The notes under the pieces are model-generated. The model did not search any database, had not been told where the DNA came from, and saw only the letters and a program-made list of their open reading frames with translations. 64,000 nucleotides of DNA. Origin: Megamerina dolium (Eukaryota; Arthropoda; Insecta; Diptera; Megamerinidae). Of the stretch, positions 24,080 through 36,879 are shown piece after piece. The stretch covers positions 2,499,501-2,563,500 of the forward strand of contig OY978525.1 of NCBI GenBank assembly GCA_963854835.1. The letters run 5' to 3'. The position numbers were made by a program, and so were the translations under genes. The stretch's first letter is position 1. Every line of letters begins with the position of its first letter.

Positions 24080-24965
24080 ACATATGATTATTTCAAAAAA
24101 TGCAGGAATTCCCAAATGATGGAAATTTGTTGAAAATCATGCATACTTCCCATACAAAATTGAGCTGTTGAATAAGTTTTTCACACTTTCCGCAAGCAAA
24201 TATAAAGTTATGCAGCTGAAATTTACTATGACAAGTTATTTTTATCACAAAATTGATAATCTAGAAAATGGACATAATTGGATAAAAACGACGCCTAACT
24301 TCCATATAAAAATATGTTTTGAAATGAATATTTTCGCACTTTTGGCCCGATATTATTAAGTTATCTAGCTGAAAATCGGCACATATGTTTATGTTTGCTA
24401 ACTAATCAACATATTTGAAAATAGACTGAAACGGATAAAAACTACGCATACCTCCCATACAAATGTATGCTTCTGTATGTATGATTTCACACTTTGTGCC
24501 GGAATAAAATCCAGTTATTCAGGTGAAATTCAATATATATGATTATATTAGCTAAAAAAAATGACTTCTTTAAAAATAAATGGAATCGAATGAAAATTAC
24601 GCCTACTTCCCATACAAAAGTTGGTTTTCGAACGTATGCTTTGACACGAAAAAATTAATTTATTGAATTGAAGCTTGCTATATATCATTATATTTACTAA
24701 CAAATGAACGACTTGAACTATGGAATGAAGTGAATAAAAGCTAGGCATACCTCCCATACAAAAGTATGGTTCCAAATTAATATTTTCGTAATTTTTGTAC
24801 AAAAAAAAATTAAGTTTTCAAGCTGAAACTCGATACGTATGCATATTTTGAGCAGGTAATAGCTTACTTTGAGAATGAATGAAATCGAATGAAAATCACA
24901 CATACCTCCCATACAAAAGTCTATTTTCGAATGTATATTTTTGAAGTTTATACATGAATATGTAA
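24080..24965 (+). repeat. Family B array (~154-bp monomers), plus orientation
   Basis: Six monomers are phased by the TCCCATACAAA box at 24148, 24300, 24453, 24608, 24752 and 24907 (spacing 144-155, mostly 152-155). Segment order is as in the other B arrays: CGCCTACCTCCCATACAAA box, CACACTTTGTGCC, AAATAAA-GTTATTCAGCTGAAAT, GATTATATT-GCTAA, then AAATGGAATCGAATGAAAA. Confidence 0.85.
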
Positions 24966-26690
24966 TGTCATAGTATTGATGTTTGGCATATGTGAATTTT
25001 TTGTTATCAATGAGTGTTAAATATCACTCATAGAAATGTTTAAATGAAAATTATTTTGATTTGATCAAAAGGATATTTAAACCGATGATCAATTATTCAT
25101 AGAAGTCCTGTTCATTAACCATAAAGAATGACATTGCAAAAAAAAATGCTCAATTAATTTTGTGTCGCTGATATTCTCTTTGCAACTCTTAAGCATTTAT
25201 TCAATATTTGCATAGTCTTAAAAGCGGAATGTAATATGAGATTTTGCATAATACTCATATACTCATACTCATATACACTTTTAAACATCATAATGTGTAG
25301 TTCAAGTAGAATAATGTAAACAATGAATGTCATTATACGTTCTTCATCATTTGTATGGATTTAAAATTAACGCCCACTATTCTTAACTATGAATTGCTAT
25401 GCTATGCAATTCAAATGTTGGCCTAATTCATATATGTATATGTATATGTAACACTGGTAAAAAGAATGATAGCCATGTAGGTATATACTCGTACATACTT
25501 ACGTATGTCATGCATATTATGGGGTACAACAAGTATTTTGGCGCCAGTGTGACGCCAAATAGATGATTCAAAGAATACAACAAATAAGAAAAGAAGTAAA
25601 ACGAAAAAAAAAAAAAAAAACACAACAACAACAACAAATTGAAAACAACTCACAAACATACACTCCTCCATCACAAATATGTACCTCACTCTCAGTGGCA
25701 ATTATACGAGTATATAGAGACATATGTGTATATACACATGTGTATATACATGCATAGATAGTATGTATGCATGTTGCCTTTTTAAATAGTAATGTCTTTC
25801 ACACACATGCATACAGTATATACATAAGCATACAATGTAAACGAAATAAATTAAAGGACATCATGAATACATACATACATTGGCTGGGCCTGTTCGCAAA
25901 CAGTCAAACAAGCAAACAAATAAAAGAGCGAATAGCTGGACGTCAAACGAATGGTTGTGTTATGATGCTGTTGCTGCCGTACTTGCTGCATGGCTAAACA
26001 TATACACACAAACATATCATCATACTGGCTAAAGAATATTTGCTTATTCCCTGTGGAAAAATGGCAATACAGTGTAAGGCAAAAAAGCCAAAGCAAACTT
26101 CGCTATGAAAGATGTTGCTTATCCGTTTCAAAACATTTTAACATGACGATTTTGTAGGAAAGTCATGCATGACATTTTGAAATACATGGTTACCAAAAGG
26201 ATAATAGTTTTAATGAAGAAAATTTTGATTTTTCTATTGGGTATGTCCGCATATGCATATGAAAAAGTGAAAAGAGTGAAAAGAAAAAAATAATAAAAAA
26301 AAAATAAAAATAAAAAATACAAGCAAATGAACGTATGTATGTACATATGTACAAATGAATGAATGTTGGTTGGGTCTATATTTGCAAAACTAAGATGAAT
26401 TGGCATTTGTCAACGGACTAGCAGACGAATGAATGAGCGAACGTTGCCATCATCAATGGCGACCGCCATCAACGACGACACATAGTCATCGACATCGTCA
26501 GCGACACCATATTTTACATACATACATATGTACATGGTGATGATGAAATGTATGTAATATATGAACAAACGAGTGGCATTCCTCTTATTCATCCTTTCTG
26601 TGAGAGGGTACACCATTGTTGTTGCTGTTGTTGCTGTGAATATTGTTGCTTGTAAAATTGTGCAAATATGTAAAAATTATATTGCACGTT

Positions 26691-26695
26691 GTTGT

Positions 26696-26735
<40 letters not shown>

Positions 26736-26822
26736 ATTGTTGTTATTATCGTTGTATTTCGCTTTTCTGCTTTTGCTGTTTTACACTTCAGCAGCAGTTG
26801 TTGTTGTTGTTGTTGTTGTTGC
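26691..26822. repeat. (TTG)n microsatellite pair
   Basis: Two long TTG runs (26691-26756 and 26796-26822) are separated by TATTTCGCTTTTCTGCTTTT. They produce spurious poly-V, poly-L and poly-C frames. Confidence 0.9.
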
Positions 26823-26920
26823 TGCTGTTGGATGGTTGAGTATTTTTACTAATGGAGTGTCGCATGTCAAAATTGTTTGGTTGTTTGCCTATTCATGAAA
26901 TGTTGGTATGCATGATGCTA

Positions 26921-27070
26921 TGTGTGTGTGTGTGTGTGTATGTGTGTGTGTGTTAATATCAAGTGGGCGCTTAAAGACCACTCCACTCTCAGCAATAGTT
27001 AGTTCCAAAACAACTTGTATGCATATATTTACATATCTACTTTATTTGAATCGTGTCCTTTGACTGTATT

Positions 27071-27103
<33 letters not shown>
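26921..27103. repeat. Two (GT)n microsatellites
   Basis: GT runs at 26921-26952 (with one TATG interruption) and 27073-27103. Confidence 0.9.
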
Positions 27104-27107
<4 letters not shown>

Positions 27108-27344
27108 ATACAAATATGAGTAAATTTTCTTATTTATTTTCCATATGTACATATATTCACATTGAATTATGTGTGATGGAGGGGGGAGGGGGTGTTAGAG
27201 AATATAATGATATGGCACAGCTTGTGAATGCTAATGATTTGATGATCATTCAGCTTCCCTTTGCTATAATTTACAATGCCAAAAATTCGCCAATATAATG
27301 TTGTTAGTAGAAGGTTGCTATTTTGCAATAGGATTGTAGTGATT

Positions 27345-27370
27345 TTGTTGTTGTTGTTGTTGTTGTTGTT
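27345..27370. repeat. (TTG)n microsatellite
   Basis: Eight to nine TTG units. Confidence 0.88.
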
Positions 27371-28014
27371 CTGTGCTCTTATTGTTGATGGACCAATATG
27401 AATTATGATGTAATGAAAGAGTATTAAGAAGTGGCAATAGTCTGAAATAATTTTTGGAATATTTTTGAATTCATAGTAATTTTAGTCAATTGTATATTAC
27501 TGTATTCTATACTATATTTAACAAATTCAAAGGCAACAAAAAATGTTAAAATAAGTTCAAAGTATTTGTTTTTTCCATTTGAGAGATTTTTTGTGGCCAA
27601 ATAGAATTTGAAAAAATTCCAATTAAAATATGAAACATTAACGAGTGACATCTACAAATTCTAAGGCATGATTATATCGACTACAATTTATTGCATGGGG
27701 TCGATTAGGCGATCCACAAGAAACGTATATCTTTAGTCAAATGGCGATGAGGTATAAATTGCTCAGGAAATTATTATTCTATGGCTTCTAGGCAACATCT
27801 GAAAAATAAGAAATAAAAGCAGTCGACAGCTGAAACAGTCCCGAAATGTTTAAAAACTGAATAAAAATTAGATAGAAATGAATAAGCCGCCGGAGAGCAC
27901 CGCAAAAGGTCATTTCTAAGAATGAGGAAAAGCAAACAGATATTTAAGACATGAAGACAAAAGTAAAGCTAAAGTTAATAAAAAATAAATCCGAATAAAT
28001 ATGTAGATCTGATT

Positions 28015-28870
28015 AAAAATACAAGCACCTCCCATACAAACATATGCTTCTGTATGAACGTTTTTCCATTTTGCGGCCAAAAACGCAAAGCGAGGCAGCT
28101 AAAACTTGGCATATATAATTATATTTAGTTATAAATTGTGTAGTTTAAAAATAAATGAAATGAAGCAGATATCACACCTAACTCCCATACAAAAGTATGT
28201 TTTCTAAAGTATATTTTCGCACTTTTCATATGAAAAAGTCTTTGCTTGGGAACTGAAACTTGTTGAATATAATATCATTTGCAAATAAATTGATCATGAA
28301 ATAGAATGAGTTGAATTGAATTGATACCACGCATACCTCTCATAGAAAAGTATGTTTTCGTATGGTTGTTTTCACACTTTTCGTACGAAAATACAAAGAT
28401 AGAAAGCTCAAACTAGTTACATATCATTATATTTGTGAACAAATTGATATGTTCAAAAATTGTTGCAATCGGATACAATCCGACCCTAGCTCCCATACAA
28501 AAGTATGTTTCCTTATATTATATCACTTTGTACACGAAAATATAAACCTATCAAGCTGAAATTGGGTACATGCAATTATATTTATTAATGCATAAACTAG
28601 TTTAAAAATCAGCAAAATCGGATAAAAACCGCACCTACCGTCCATATAAAAATATGTTGGCTTATATATAATTTATCACTGTCCACAAGAAACTGAAAAG
28701 CTATGAAGCTATAACTTGGTACATATTATTATATTAACCAATAATGTGACATGTTAAAAAATTGACGAGATCGAATGAAAAGCACTCCTACCTTCCATAT
28801 AAAAGTTTCTTTCCTTATACCTCGCTTTACCCATAAGAAAAATATAAAGATAGTATTGGGTATCTAAGTT
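28015..28870 (+). repeat. Family B array (~154-bp monomers), plus orientation
   Basis: Six monomers with the TCCCATACAAA-like box at 28030, 28182, 28339, 28490, 28640 and 28794 (spacing 150-157). The box is followed by AGTATGTTT-CTTAT, a CACTTT-CACGAAAA segment and AAAGCTA-AAGCT-AAACTTG, as in the other B arrays. Confidence 0.85.
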
Positions 28871-29807
28871 TCAATATAAAGAATGTTGAACGTCTCATTC
28901 CTTTATGTATTATTTTTACAATTGTGGTGAATGCTATTTATGCTTATTTCCTATGTAACAAATTAAACGCTTCTCATCATATATTTACATCTGCAACAAT
29001 TGATAGAATTGTGCTCAACAAAAAATGTATGCATGAATATGATTTTCTCGTATGTTGCACAATCTGAAGTTTTTTTTTAACGGTACTACTATGAAACTCA
29101 GCACATTTTCCTATACTCTACACTCTAAATGCAATGTTTTAACGCAGGAGTAACACACTTTTTATTCCTTTGAAATATCCTATACATTGAATATACGCTT
29201 GTAGTATACACAACATTGCAACATATACTTTTTTTGGGTTACTAGACATAAATGCCATACATACATAGCAGTACATAGACGCTTTAGACGATTTTTACTG
29301 TTTTACAACACTACCATCACCGCATCGCATTCACATTTATGTATACGCACACACAACCGACGAACCTCACTTGTGGGTGATAAACTCGTGTGAAGATATG
29401 GTTGGCATTTGTAGAGTAAGTAGTTGAATTCCTTGCATCGAATTCAACGAACAGTGGTGCATTTACATTTGGCAACTGGTTAAAATTATTTAAATTACTA
29501 TTACATTGATCAATCCTTGGATCTTGCGGTGGAAAGGCTAACGAGAACTAAAGGCTATAGAACTAACAACATTAAAGAGACTTCATTCCTTCCTTTCTTC
29601 ATAGCCTTCCTTCCACTAAAAATGTTCTAAAATTCATCATTGTAATTTGAGATGTCAAAGAAGGAAATACTATGAATTCTGAACCATTGTGCGTTGGCGT
29701 AACATTTTGTGTTTCTTTTTTTTTTTGCATGTTGCTTCACTCTAATTGTTTTTGCTTTTATATTTTGACATTTGACATTTTAAGCGGATTGTGCGCACAC
29801 TTAAATA

Positions 29808-29841
<34 letters not shown>

Positions 29842-31039
29842 TATGAATGTGTGCATCTGTGGAAAATTTTTTGAAAAAAGACACCAGTAATAGCAGCAGT
29901 ACTCAGCCAGTGTATTATTCATAACATACTCGTGAAGCAAATATGTGCCAAAATACAAGCAACGTAAGGACTTATTTTCTACATACTCTATACATATTAT
30001 ACTATGGTAGAAAAAATATGATTATTTTTACCAAGATATTAGTCGAGTGTTTTTTTTTTTCTTCTCCCCTTTTTTTTTTTTGTAATATTTTCCCGAGGGT
30101 GAGAAATAAGAGCAGCATACAAGTGTAAAGAAGATATCACCAAGTCACTGACAGTTGAGCGAATCACCTCGTGCACTTATGCTTGTATGTAGTTTTACAC
30201 TCTTTTTTTCTACTGTTGTTATTGTTGTTGTTGTTGTTTTTGTCGCTTTTCTAGCATATCGCATGTCACCGGATGTCCGGCTGATGTGCATGCATTATGT
30301 GCAAAAAAAAAAAAAAAAAAGAATACGATGATTACATGCACAAGTTCAAGCGTATTGAAGTGGTTTATTACATATTTTTTAACATTTTGCTATGCGACGA
30401 AAGCAGAAGAATTCTTATGATATTTCAAAAATTTAAACCACATATAGTTATAAATTGAATTTCTTAATTAAATTTGAAATTTTCGTAATTTAGTTACTGG
30501 ATTTTTTCTGTATTATTCTATAAAAGACTGTAGTATTTACGATATTCGCATAACTAAGTTGAAAGGAATTGTAAAGGCATGTCGGTAAGAGACCATAGGG
30601 GTTAAGGTTTTTGTGTTGAAAGACTTGTTTTTTTTATAAATAAGCCTTAAGTCTTTTGCGAAAGCTATTTAGCAAGAGCAACCTCTTTTTTTTCAAACAA
30701 ATTTGTTTCATATTAAAAAAAATAAGTCAAACTATTTACTTATACATATCGTATAATAAACTAAATGAGAATTCTACTGCATGCTACATTCGGGCTGGTT
30801 GGTTGTGTCACACAAATTGCATTAAGTGCCATTTTGACACTACAGTCCTCACAAAAAACCCCATAAAAAGATGACAGGGGATCTAACTTCACCCCTTCTT
30901 TCGAATTAATGAGTGGTAATATATTCTTTAGACTATTTTCTGAAGTTATATAAAAATAACCTCTTCTTTCAACCTCTTGAAGGTTCAAAATATTAGATTT
31001 AATAAAAAACTACAAAATATAAAATTTAATGTCCAATGA
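28871..31039 (+). other. AT-rich intron, no gene
   Basis: Holds (GT)n at 29811-29838, T-runs at 30050 and 30075 and an 18-A run at 30302. Sequence at 29320-29460 is GC-richer. No coding or RNA gene is recognisable. Confidence 0.45.
29811..29838. repeat. (GT)n microsatellite
   Basis: Fourteen GT units. Confidence 0.92.
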
Positions 31040-31550
31040 TGAAATTTTAAAATTGCCTTAGGAGCTGTGATGTTGGAAAAACATTTTTTAGTTCTTCCTC
31101 TCGAACGATTATGACAAATATTGTTACCCTTTATCTCCACCCCTTATGGGGCCTAACTCAGAAAAGTAGCATTTTCTATAGAATTCACTCCCACCACTCC
31201 CGTGGTTCCCTAGAGTGATGAAAATTTTTACCGAAATTAATAAATTTTCATCATAATTTTTCTCCCCAACCTAGTTGCCAACTGTTTTTATCCCTTAAGG
31301 TGGCGCCTATTCAAAATGTTCTTAAAACCAACTTAAAAACGGTAAATAACTCCATATCTGCCCATGAATCGCCTCTAAAGTTACCAAATGTATGGCCGAA
31401 TATTTATAATTTTCCTCCACAATATATTTTACCTCTATTAATTTTTTCTTCCAAACACGCATATCCCCTGCGTTCACCCCTTATAGCGACTTATAGTGAT
31501 TGCCATATAAAATGAACGAAAAAAAAAAACTTTGAGGAGCCAGAATACTT
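31040..31550 (+). repeat. Family C monomers
   Basis: About three diverged monomers with the family C order: CCTTTATCTCCACCCCTTATGG, CCCTAGAGTGATGAAAATTTT, TCATAATTTTTCTCCCCAA, AACGGTAAATAACTCCATAT, CTGCCCATGAATCGCCTCTA and GCCATATAAAATGAACG. It is close to 17591-18500. Confidence 0.6.
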
Positions 31551-31599
31551 CCCAAGGATGGACGGGTCTACGTCACGAAAACACTCGACCACTGGGTCG

Positions 31600-32350
31600 T
31601 CCAAGGTCCATTCAGGTTAAGTTAGTTTTGAAGGGCGTGTGTGAACATAGATCCACACTACCACTCGGAGGCATCTATTTCCCATTGTGACTGCCCTTGA
31701 TTGATGCAGGAGGCACGCCTTCCCAGAGTAACCAGTGTTCATAAGTCATTCTTTTTGAACCATTTGGTTCTCTATATGAAGTTAAGAAGCTCGTTTAAGT
31801 CCATTTTCGCAAGTTCGTACAGTCCTGTGAAGAAAAGAGATCCCAAACATTGAAGTCGTTTTATCTGCAGGCCTGGACAGAGACATAGATAGTGGTTTAT
31901 TGATTCTTCCTCTTCATCTTCATCTCGGCAACGTCTACACAAACCGCTCGCCGGTACACGCCTTCAAGTCCATTTTCGAAAGTTCGTGCAGTCCTGTGAA
32001 GAAACCTGACCCCAAACATTGAAGTCGTTTTGCCGGTAGGTCTGGACAGACACATAGATAGTGGTCTACTGATTCTTCTTCCTGTTCATCTCGGCAAGCC
32101 CTACACAGTCCGCTCGTCGGTACACGCCAACGTTGATTGAAGCATTGGCGCGATGGTGCAATGCCTAGTGAGCACCTCGGTAAGAATTCTAACTGCAGGC
32201 TTCACTAAAGACAGAAGTACCCTCGTCCTTTTCATGTCTAGCCTAAGCCATAAGGTCCTGGGCACCTCACACTCCTCTCGGCTAGTTCACAAGCTGTTCG
32301 TTTTCTTAACAACTATTTCCTCTATTCACCCAAACAGTTCGTAAGGTCCA
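31600..32350 (-). pseudogene. Non-LTR retrotransposon 3' fragment (C-terminal Cys/His knuckle), tandemly duplicated
   Basis: Read on the minus strand, about 32260-32130 gives RTRVLLSLVKPAVRILTEVL followed by TRHCTI. This fits the segment after RNase H in Jockey/I-type LINE ORF2 proteins ('..LLSLsK..iR.vvgiLTGHc.i'). The C-terminal knuckle follows: CRDEQEEESVDHYLCVCP at about 32100-32030. A second copy reads CRRCRDEDEEEES-NHYLCLCP at about 31940-31870 and keeps the full C-x2-C...H-x3-C spacing. The two copies are offset by 166 bp (GGTACACGCC at 31953 and 32119). Stops and frameshifts are present, so it is dead. Its downstream tail runs to about 31600. The clade within LINEs is uncertain. Confidence 0.65.
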
Positions 32351-33142
32351 TTCAACACATCAGAATATGAAAATTAGAATGGACACAATAAGTATCCACA
32401 CTAGAATTGGCTCCCGCCTCTCTCTGGGCGCTCATAAAAGAGTTCTTCGACAAAAGCACGCAATGGGTATCACGATCTTTTGAAATTAGTACCTAAGATT
32501 CTACCTCACTACAATTGAATCATTTCTATTGCAATCCTCATGCACGCTTCCTGTATTACACGCTAAAATTAGTTGAATTGCTTGAACAGATTACAATCAC
32601 TATTTTGCAAGTGTCACTAACTTTCGAACACAATCAATGTGACTCGCTATACTTCAGTGGTGGAATAGAGCATCATTTCTTCTGCTACCCGCTTTGTTGG
32701 CTCACTAATAATTTCACATCAAATGAATGAATGAATGAAGGGTGTCATCATTGCATTTTTAGCTGATGTGACATTTTTTTAATGACATTAACAATGATAA
32801 TGTGTTTGCATCGCTTGCTTTGTTACTTCATAAAAGCATGTGTGCGTGTGTGTTGTTGGCTTCTTACGTACTTACATGCACAAGTATTGTACTTACACCT
32901 ATACATTGCAATAAGTACATTCATATGATGGTTTTACACAAAACTTGCATGTACTATGCACTGTAAAACGTTTGCTTTGTAACAATCCACTTCATTCAAT
33001 TCCACTCAACTCTACTTTGCAACACCAATTCGAGTGTTACGTTCCACTTGACCACTGTGTGTATGTGTGTGTGTACGAGTGTGTGATGTAAAATGTCCTT
33101 GGCATGCGTGTGCAATGAAACCTTAGAAATCATCATAATCAG

Positions 33143-33175
<33 letters not shown>
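33143..33175. repeat. (ATC)n microsatellite
   Basis: Ten to eleven ATC units. Confidence 0.9.
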
Positions 33176-33638
33176 GATAGAGTTGTAGCCATGTAGTATA
33201 CAAAACTGCTGAATTGAAATGGGATACGGCATGCGACTGCCATCGTTGTTGTTGTTGTTACACGACAGAGGAATCAGCCACTAAAGTTAGCGAAACAATA
33301 AATGACTTTCTGTGCAGGAGAAAGAAAACAAAAAAGAAAAATGCATTGCCATCATCGACGCCATCGTCCTACCTCAACCTCAATCTCAACCAACTTACAC
33401 ACACACACACACACATTAGAGTGTTAGAAAAGTGGGCATGCATAGTGGTCGCCTTCAGCGTCATCACCATCACCATCATCGTCTTCGTGTTTGATTGTGT
33501 GAATACTTGGAATCGTGTTATTCTGACAGAAAATAATTTTATGATGCACACGCAACATGCATTTCCATCAGTATGTGATCTGTTTGTATTGCTGAGTATG
33601 GCGAGTGGGTGTTTGGGTATTTGGTTAAATGGCTCTGC

Positions 33639-33664
33639 GTGTGTGTGTGTGTGTGTGTGTGTGT
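33639..33664. repeat. (GT)n microsatellite
   Basis: Thirteen GT units. Confidence 0.9.
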
Positions 33665-34064
33665 CTGTATAAGCATAGCAAGCGACACAGGATGTTACGC
33701 AAGGATGATAATAATGTGTGCGGATAACATGGATTTTGTATGTATAGCACACATACATAGATGTACTTGTTTTATGGTTCACTTCGTTGTATACTGGCTG
33801 TATGCTCTTCTACTCATCTTGGACTCTTTGTCTATTTCTTTTGGTTGTTTTCTTATTTTTGTATTTTTGTATTTTTTTTTTTTGTGTATTGTACATGCAA
33901 GAAAAAGAGTCGCGCTAATAAAAATCCTTTTAAATTTTTCAGATTGATATGCTACGATATGACTGACGTATACGAATGGAAAGCAAATGTGTTTAATTTT
34001 TCTCTGCTACTGCTACTCTATTGTTGTTGTTGTTGTTGATATTCTTAGCGTCATAAGAATAGAA

Positions 34065-35398
34065 TTGGGGAAAAAGTATTGGTCAACGGAATAATTTCTG
34101 TAATAAATAAAATCAATATTTTTGAATTTACATAGATTTTGGCCTACGCTATACGGGAGAGACATACATGACTCACAGACAGGCTGCTTTTGTAGTTCAA
34201 AGTGAAGCACACAGACCGACATTATAAAAAATTTTAATTTTGTACTGGATTTCAACCCATATATGCTTAAGTTACATTCGAAAACATGTTTTTGTATGGC
34301 AGGTATACGTAGTTTTCATCCGATTTCATTCATTTTCAGGCTCATTTATTCTCCATTAATTATAATAATATGTTCGAAATTTCGGCTTTATAACATTTTA
34401 TTTTCATACGAAAAGAGTAAAAATATACACTCGACAGCATATTTTTGTATGGGAGGTAAGCTTGATTTTTATCCAATTAAAGCCCATTTTGAAATATGTT
34501 TCTAATTCAATAAATATCATTGTAAAAATCAAGTTGCAATCTGATAACTCGTTATTTTCATGCGAAAAGCATTAAAATATTCATTTGAAAACATAATTTT
34601 GTATGGCAGGTGCACGTAGTTTTCATCCGATTTCATTCATTTTCAGGCTCATTTATTCTCCATTAATTATAATAATATGTTCGAAATTTCGGCTTTATAA
34701 CATTTTATTTTCATACGAAAAGTATAAAAATATACACTCGACAGCATATTTTTGTATGGGAGGTAAGCTTGATTTTTATCCAATTAAAGCCCATTTTGAA
34801 ATATGTTTCTAATTCAATAAATATCATTGTAAAAATCAAGTTGCAATCTGATAACTCATTATTTTCATGCGAAAAGCATTAAAATATTCATTTGAAAATT
34901 AATATTTTTGTATGGAAGATAGGCTTTATTTTGATTCGATTAGGTCAATTTTCAAGTATGCCTACTACCTAATAAATATAAATATTCATGACAAGTTTCA
35001 GCTTCATAGCTTAATATTTTCGTGTGAAAAGTGCAAAAAAATGCATTTGAAAACATACATTTTGTATGGGAGGGTAAGTGTGATTTTTATCCGATTGTGT
35101 CCATTTTCAAAAATTTCTATTTTATAGTAAATACAAATTTATATACAGAATTTCAGCTTGATTATTTTATATTTTCGTTCAAAAAGTGTAAAAACATGCA
35201 TTTGAATGCATACTTTTGTATGGTAAGTTAGCGTAGTTTTTATCCGATTAAACAAATTTTCACAGTCGCTCATATATACTTTCTATTTAGCGAATTTTAA
35301 CTTTATAGCTTGATATTTCAACAAATTTTGCTAACTTTTTCGCGAATTTATGGCTTTGTGTCCATTTTGTGTCAGTTGTACCGATACTTTTTCCCCAA
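34065..35398. mobile_element. TIR element (TTGGGGAAAAAGTAT) carrying a family B array
   Basis: The left end is TTGGGGAAAAAGTATTGGT and the right end ACCGATACTTTTTCCCCAA, an inverted repeat of about 19 bp with one mismatch. It is the same terminus as the 169-bp element at 20051. Inside, seven minus-oriented B monomers are phased by TTTGTATGG at 34291, 34444, 34598, 34751, 34907, 35061 and 35215 (153-156 bp). The span 34300-34560 is nearly repeated 307 bp later, a recent duplication of a two-monomer block. No transposase is present. Non-array ends are about 200 bp (left) and 120 bp (right). Confidence 0.7.
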
Positions 35399-36589
35399 TC
35401 AAATGTGTAGTGATGCTATGAATAAACTCTTATGTATGGTATCGTGTCAAACACATATAATTTGGCATAGAGAAATGCATTTGTAACATGAAATCATTCA
35501 CTTTTTTTTCTTCTTCTTTGGCTTCTGCTTTCTAAACGTAATACGTTTATATGTATGTATGTACATGCAATGTAATTTTGAACACAAAAAGGCGTCATAT
35601 GAGCAACCAAATTCATCACTGACACTTGCTCATAATATATGTAGTACTTAGCTATGTATTTATAATGAAAACGTTCAACTAAATTTATAAGTACCTTGGG
35701 TACCTACCTATTGTATGTCCTTCAATTCATATACAAACACAAACAGCTATATAAATCACACATCCTGCCATATGTTAATTCAATACCTTTTATCCTTTAT
35801 ATTATGACTGGTTGGTTGCTTGGTTAGTTGTTTGGTTGGTTGGTTGGTTGACTTGCTGCAACATATATTTTCCAACCATCGCATCGCATTGCATCGCATC
35901 ACATCGAATTAAAGCATAAAAAAAAAACAAAAATGTAAATGCTCTTGTGTCCCATTTTAATTGCATGTATCCGTTGTTGCTGTTGTCGCTATTGTTATTG
36001 TCGCATTTTTATGATCGAATACTTTTAATGCTAAAAGCTAAAGCAAAAGAAGAAATTGCTGCATATAAAACAAATTCTCTTTCCATCTCCCTTAGCTGGC
36101 AGCTCTTACCATTTCATTTTGCAATAAAGCTATTGTACACGATGAGTATTTTCCTTTGTGGGATACACCAAGTTGTTTTAATGCGGGCACTTGTACGAGT
36201 GCTTGTTACACGTAACATGATACCCACGCACGCACGCTCGCTCGCTCGCGTTCTCACACCAACACTTACATATACACACATAACAAATTCACTTGCATAA
36301 ACGGAAGTGAATTGCATTTACGATGTACAAGACATATTCTTTGTGTGGGTGGGTGTGTGTATGACCGTGTGCATGTTTTCGTGTGCGAGATTGTAAATAT
36401 AGTGGAGCGCATTAAAGGATTTTTCTTTTTGTATTCCCTGATATATTTAAGGTTTCTCTGTAGATGTGTGAGTTTATTGTTTTTATTGTTATTTTGTTCA
36501 CGCACAGAAAAGTGAAACTCTTTAAAGAAGATGATTAGTTCTTACAGTCTTTAATTACGTCAATGTGAAAAATCACTCATTTTTATAAA
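35399..36589 (+). other. Intron, no gene
   Basis: Simple-sequence patches include GGTT units at 35815-35850 and GCATCGCATC units at 35880-35905. The CGCTCGCTCGCTCG stretch at 36230-36250 is a short GC-rich simple repeat. No coding evidence. Confidence 0.45.
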
Positions 36590-36725
36590 TGTTTAACCAA
36601 GGATGCCCATAGAGGAGTTAAATGTATGACCTGCCCTCAATAATTTTTGTTACCCAACATTTTTGGTTAACATACTGACTTCATAGGCAGGCTCCCATAC
36701 CACATAAGTGAAACGTAAATGAATG
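36590..36725 (+). repeat. Single family C monomer
   Basis: CCAAGGATGCCCATAGAGGAG, then ATGTATGACCTGCCCTCAATAATTTTTGTTACCCAACAT and GGCTCCCATACCAC, matching one monomer of family C in order. Confidence 0.5.
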
Positions 36726-36879
36726 TGAATGTGTAAGGCGTTTGCTGCCTTTGGTTTCCTAGCCAGTCAGTCAGGGTCAACAAGATGGCAGCGTATTTCC
36801 TTTCTTTCTTTTTTACAATTTTCAAGAATAAAGTTTTAATCTATTACTCCATACCTTAATGATATACCTAATCCTAGCT

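Larger units (their letters stand above)
24966..28014 (+). other. Intron rich in microsatellites, no gene
   Basis: Contains (TTG)n at 26691-26756 and 26796-26822, (GT)n at 26921-26952 and 27073-27103, (GTT)n at 27345-27370 and GTATGTACATATGTAC-type words. All open frames overlap these repeats. Confidence 0.5.
32351..34064 (+). other. Intron with microsatellites; possible LINE extension at the left
   Basis: 32351-32480 is GC-richer (GGCTCCCGCCTCTCTCTGGGC) and probably continues the LINE upstream. The rest is unique AT-rich DNA with (ATC)n at 33143-33175, (CA)n at 33399-33414 and (GT)n at 33639-33664. Frames such as 33214-33672 are open through these repeats only. Confidence 0.45.

Noticed and set aside
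24080..24965. CRISPR-like array
   Set aside because: Regular ~154-bp spacing comes from whole diverged monomers; there are no short exact repeats with unique spacers, and the genome is eukaryotic.
26561..26898. Three overlapping open frames
   Set aside because: They are poly-V/L/C products of TTG repeats.
33214..33947. 152- and 112-codon plus frames and a 137-codon minus frame
   Set aside because: Open only because CA/GT and ATC repeats lack stops; no domain, and both strands are open at once.
34263..34812. Repeated ~70-80-codon frames with FCMAGxRSFHPISFIF
   Set aside because: These are translations of family B monomers, not a protein family.
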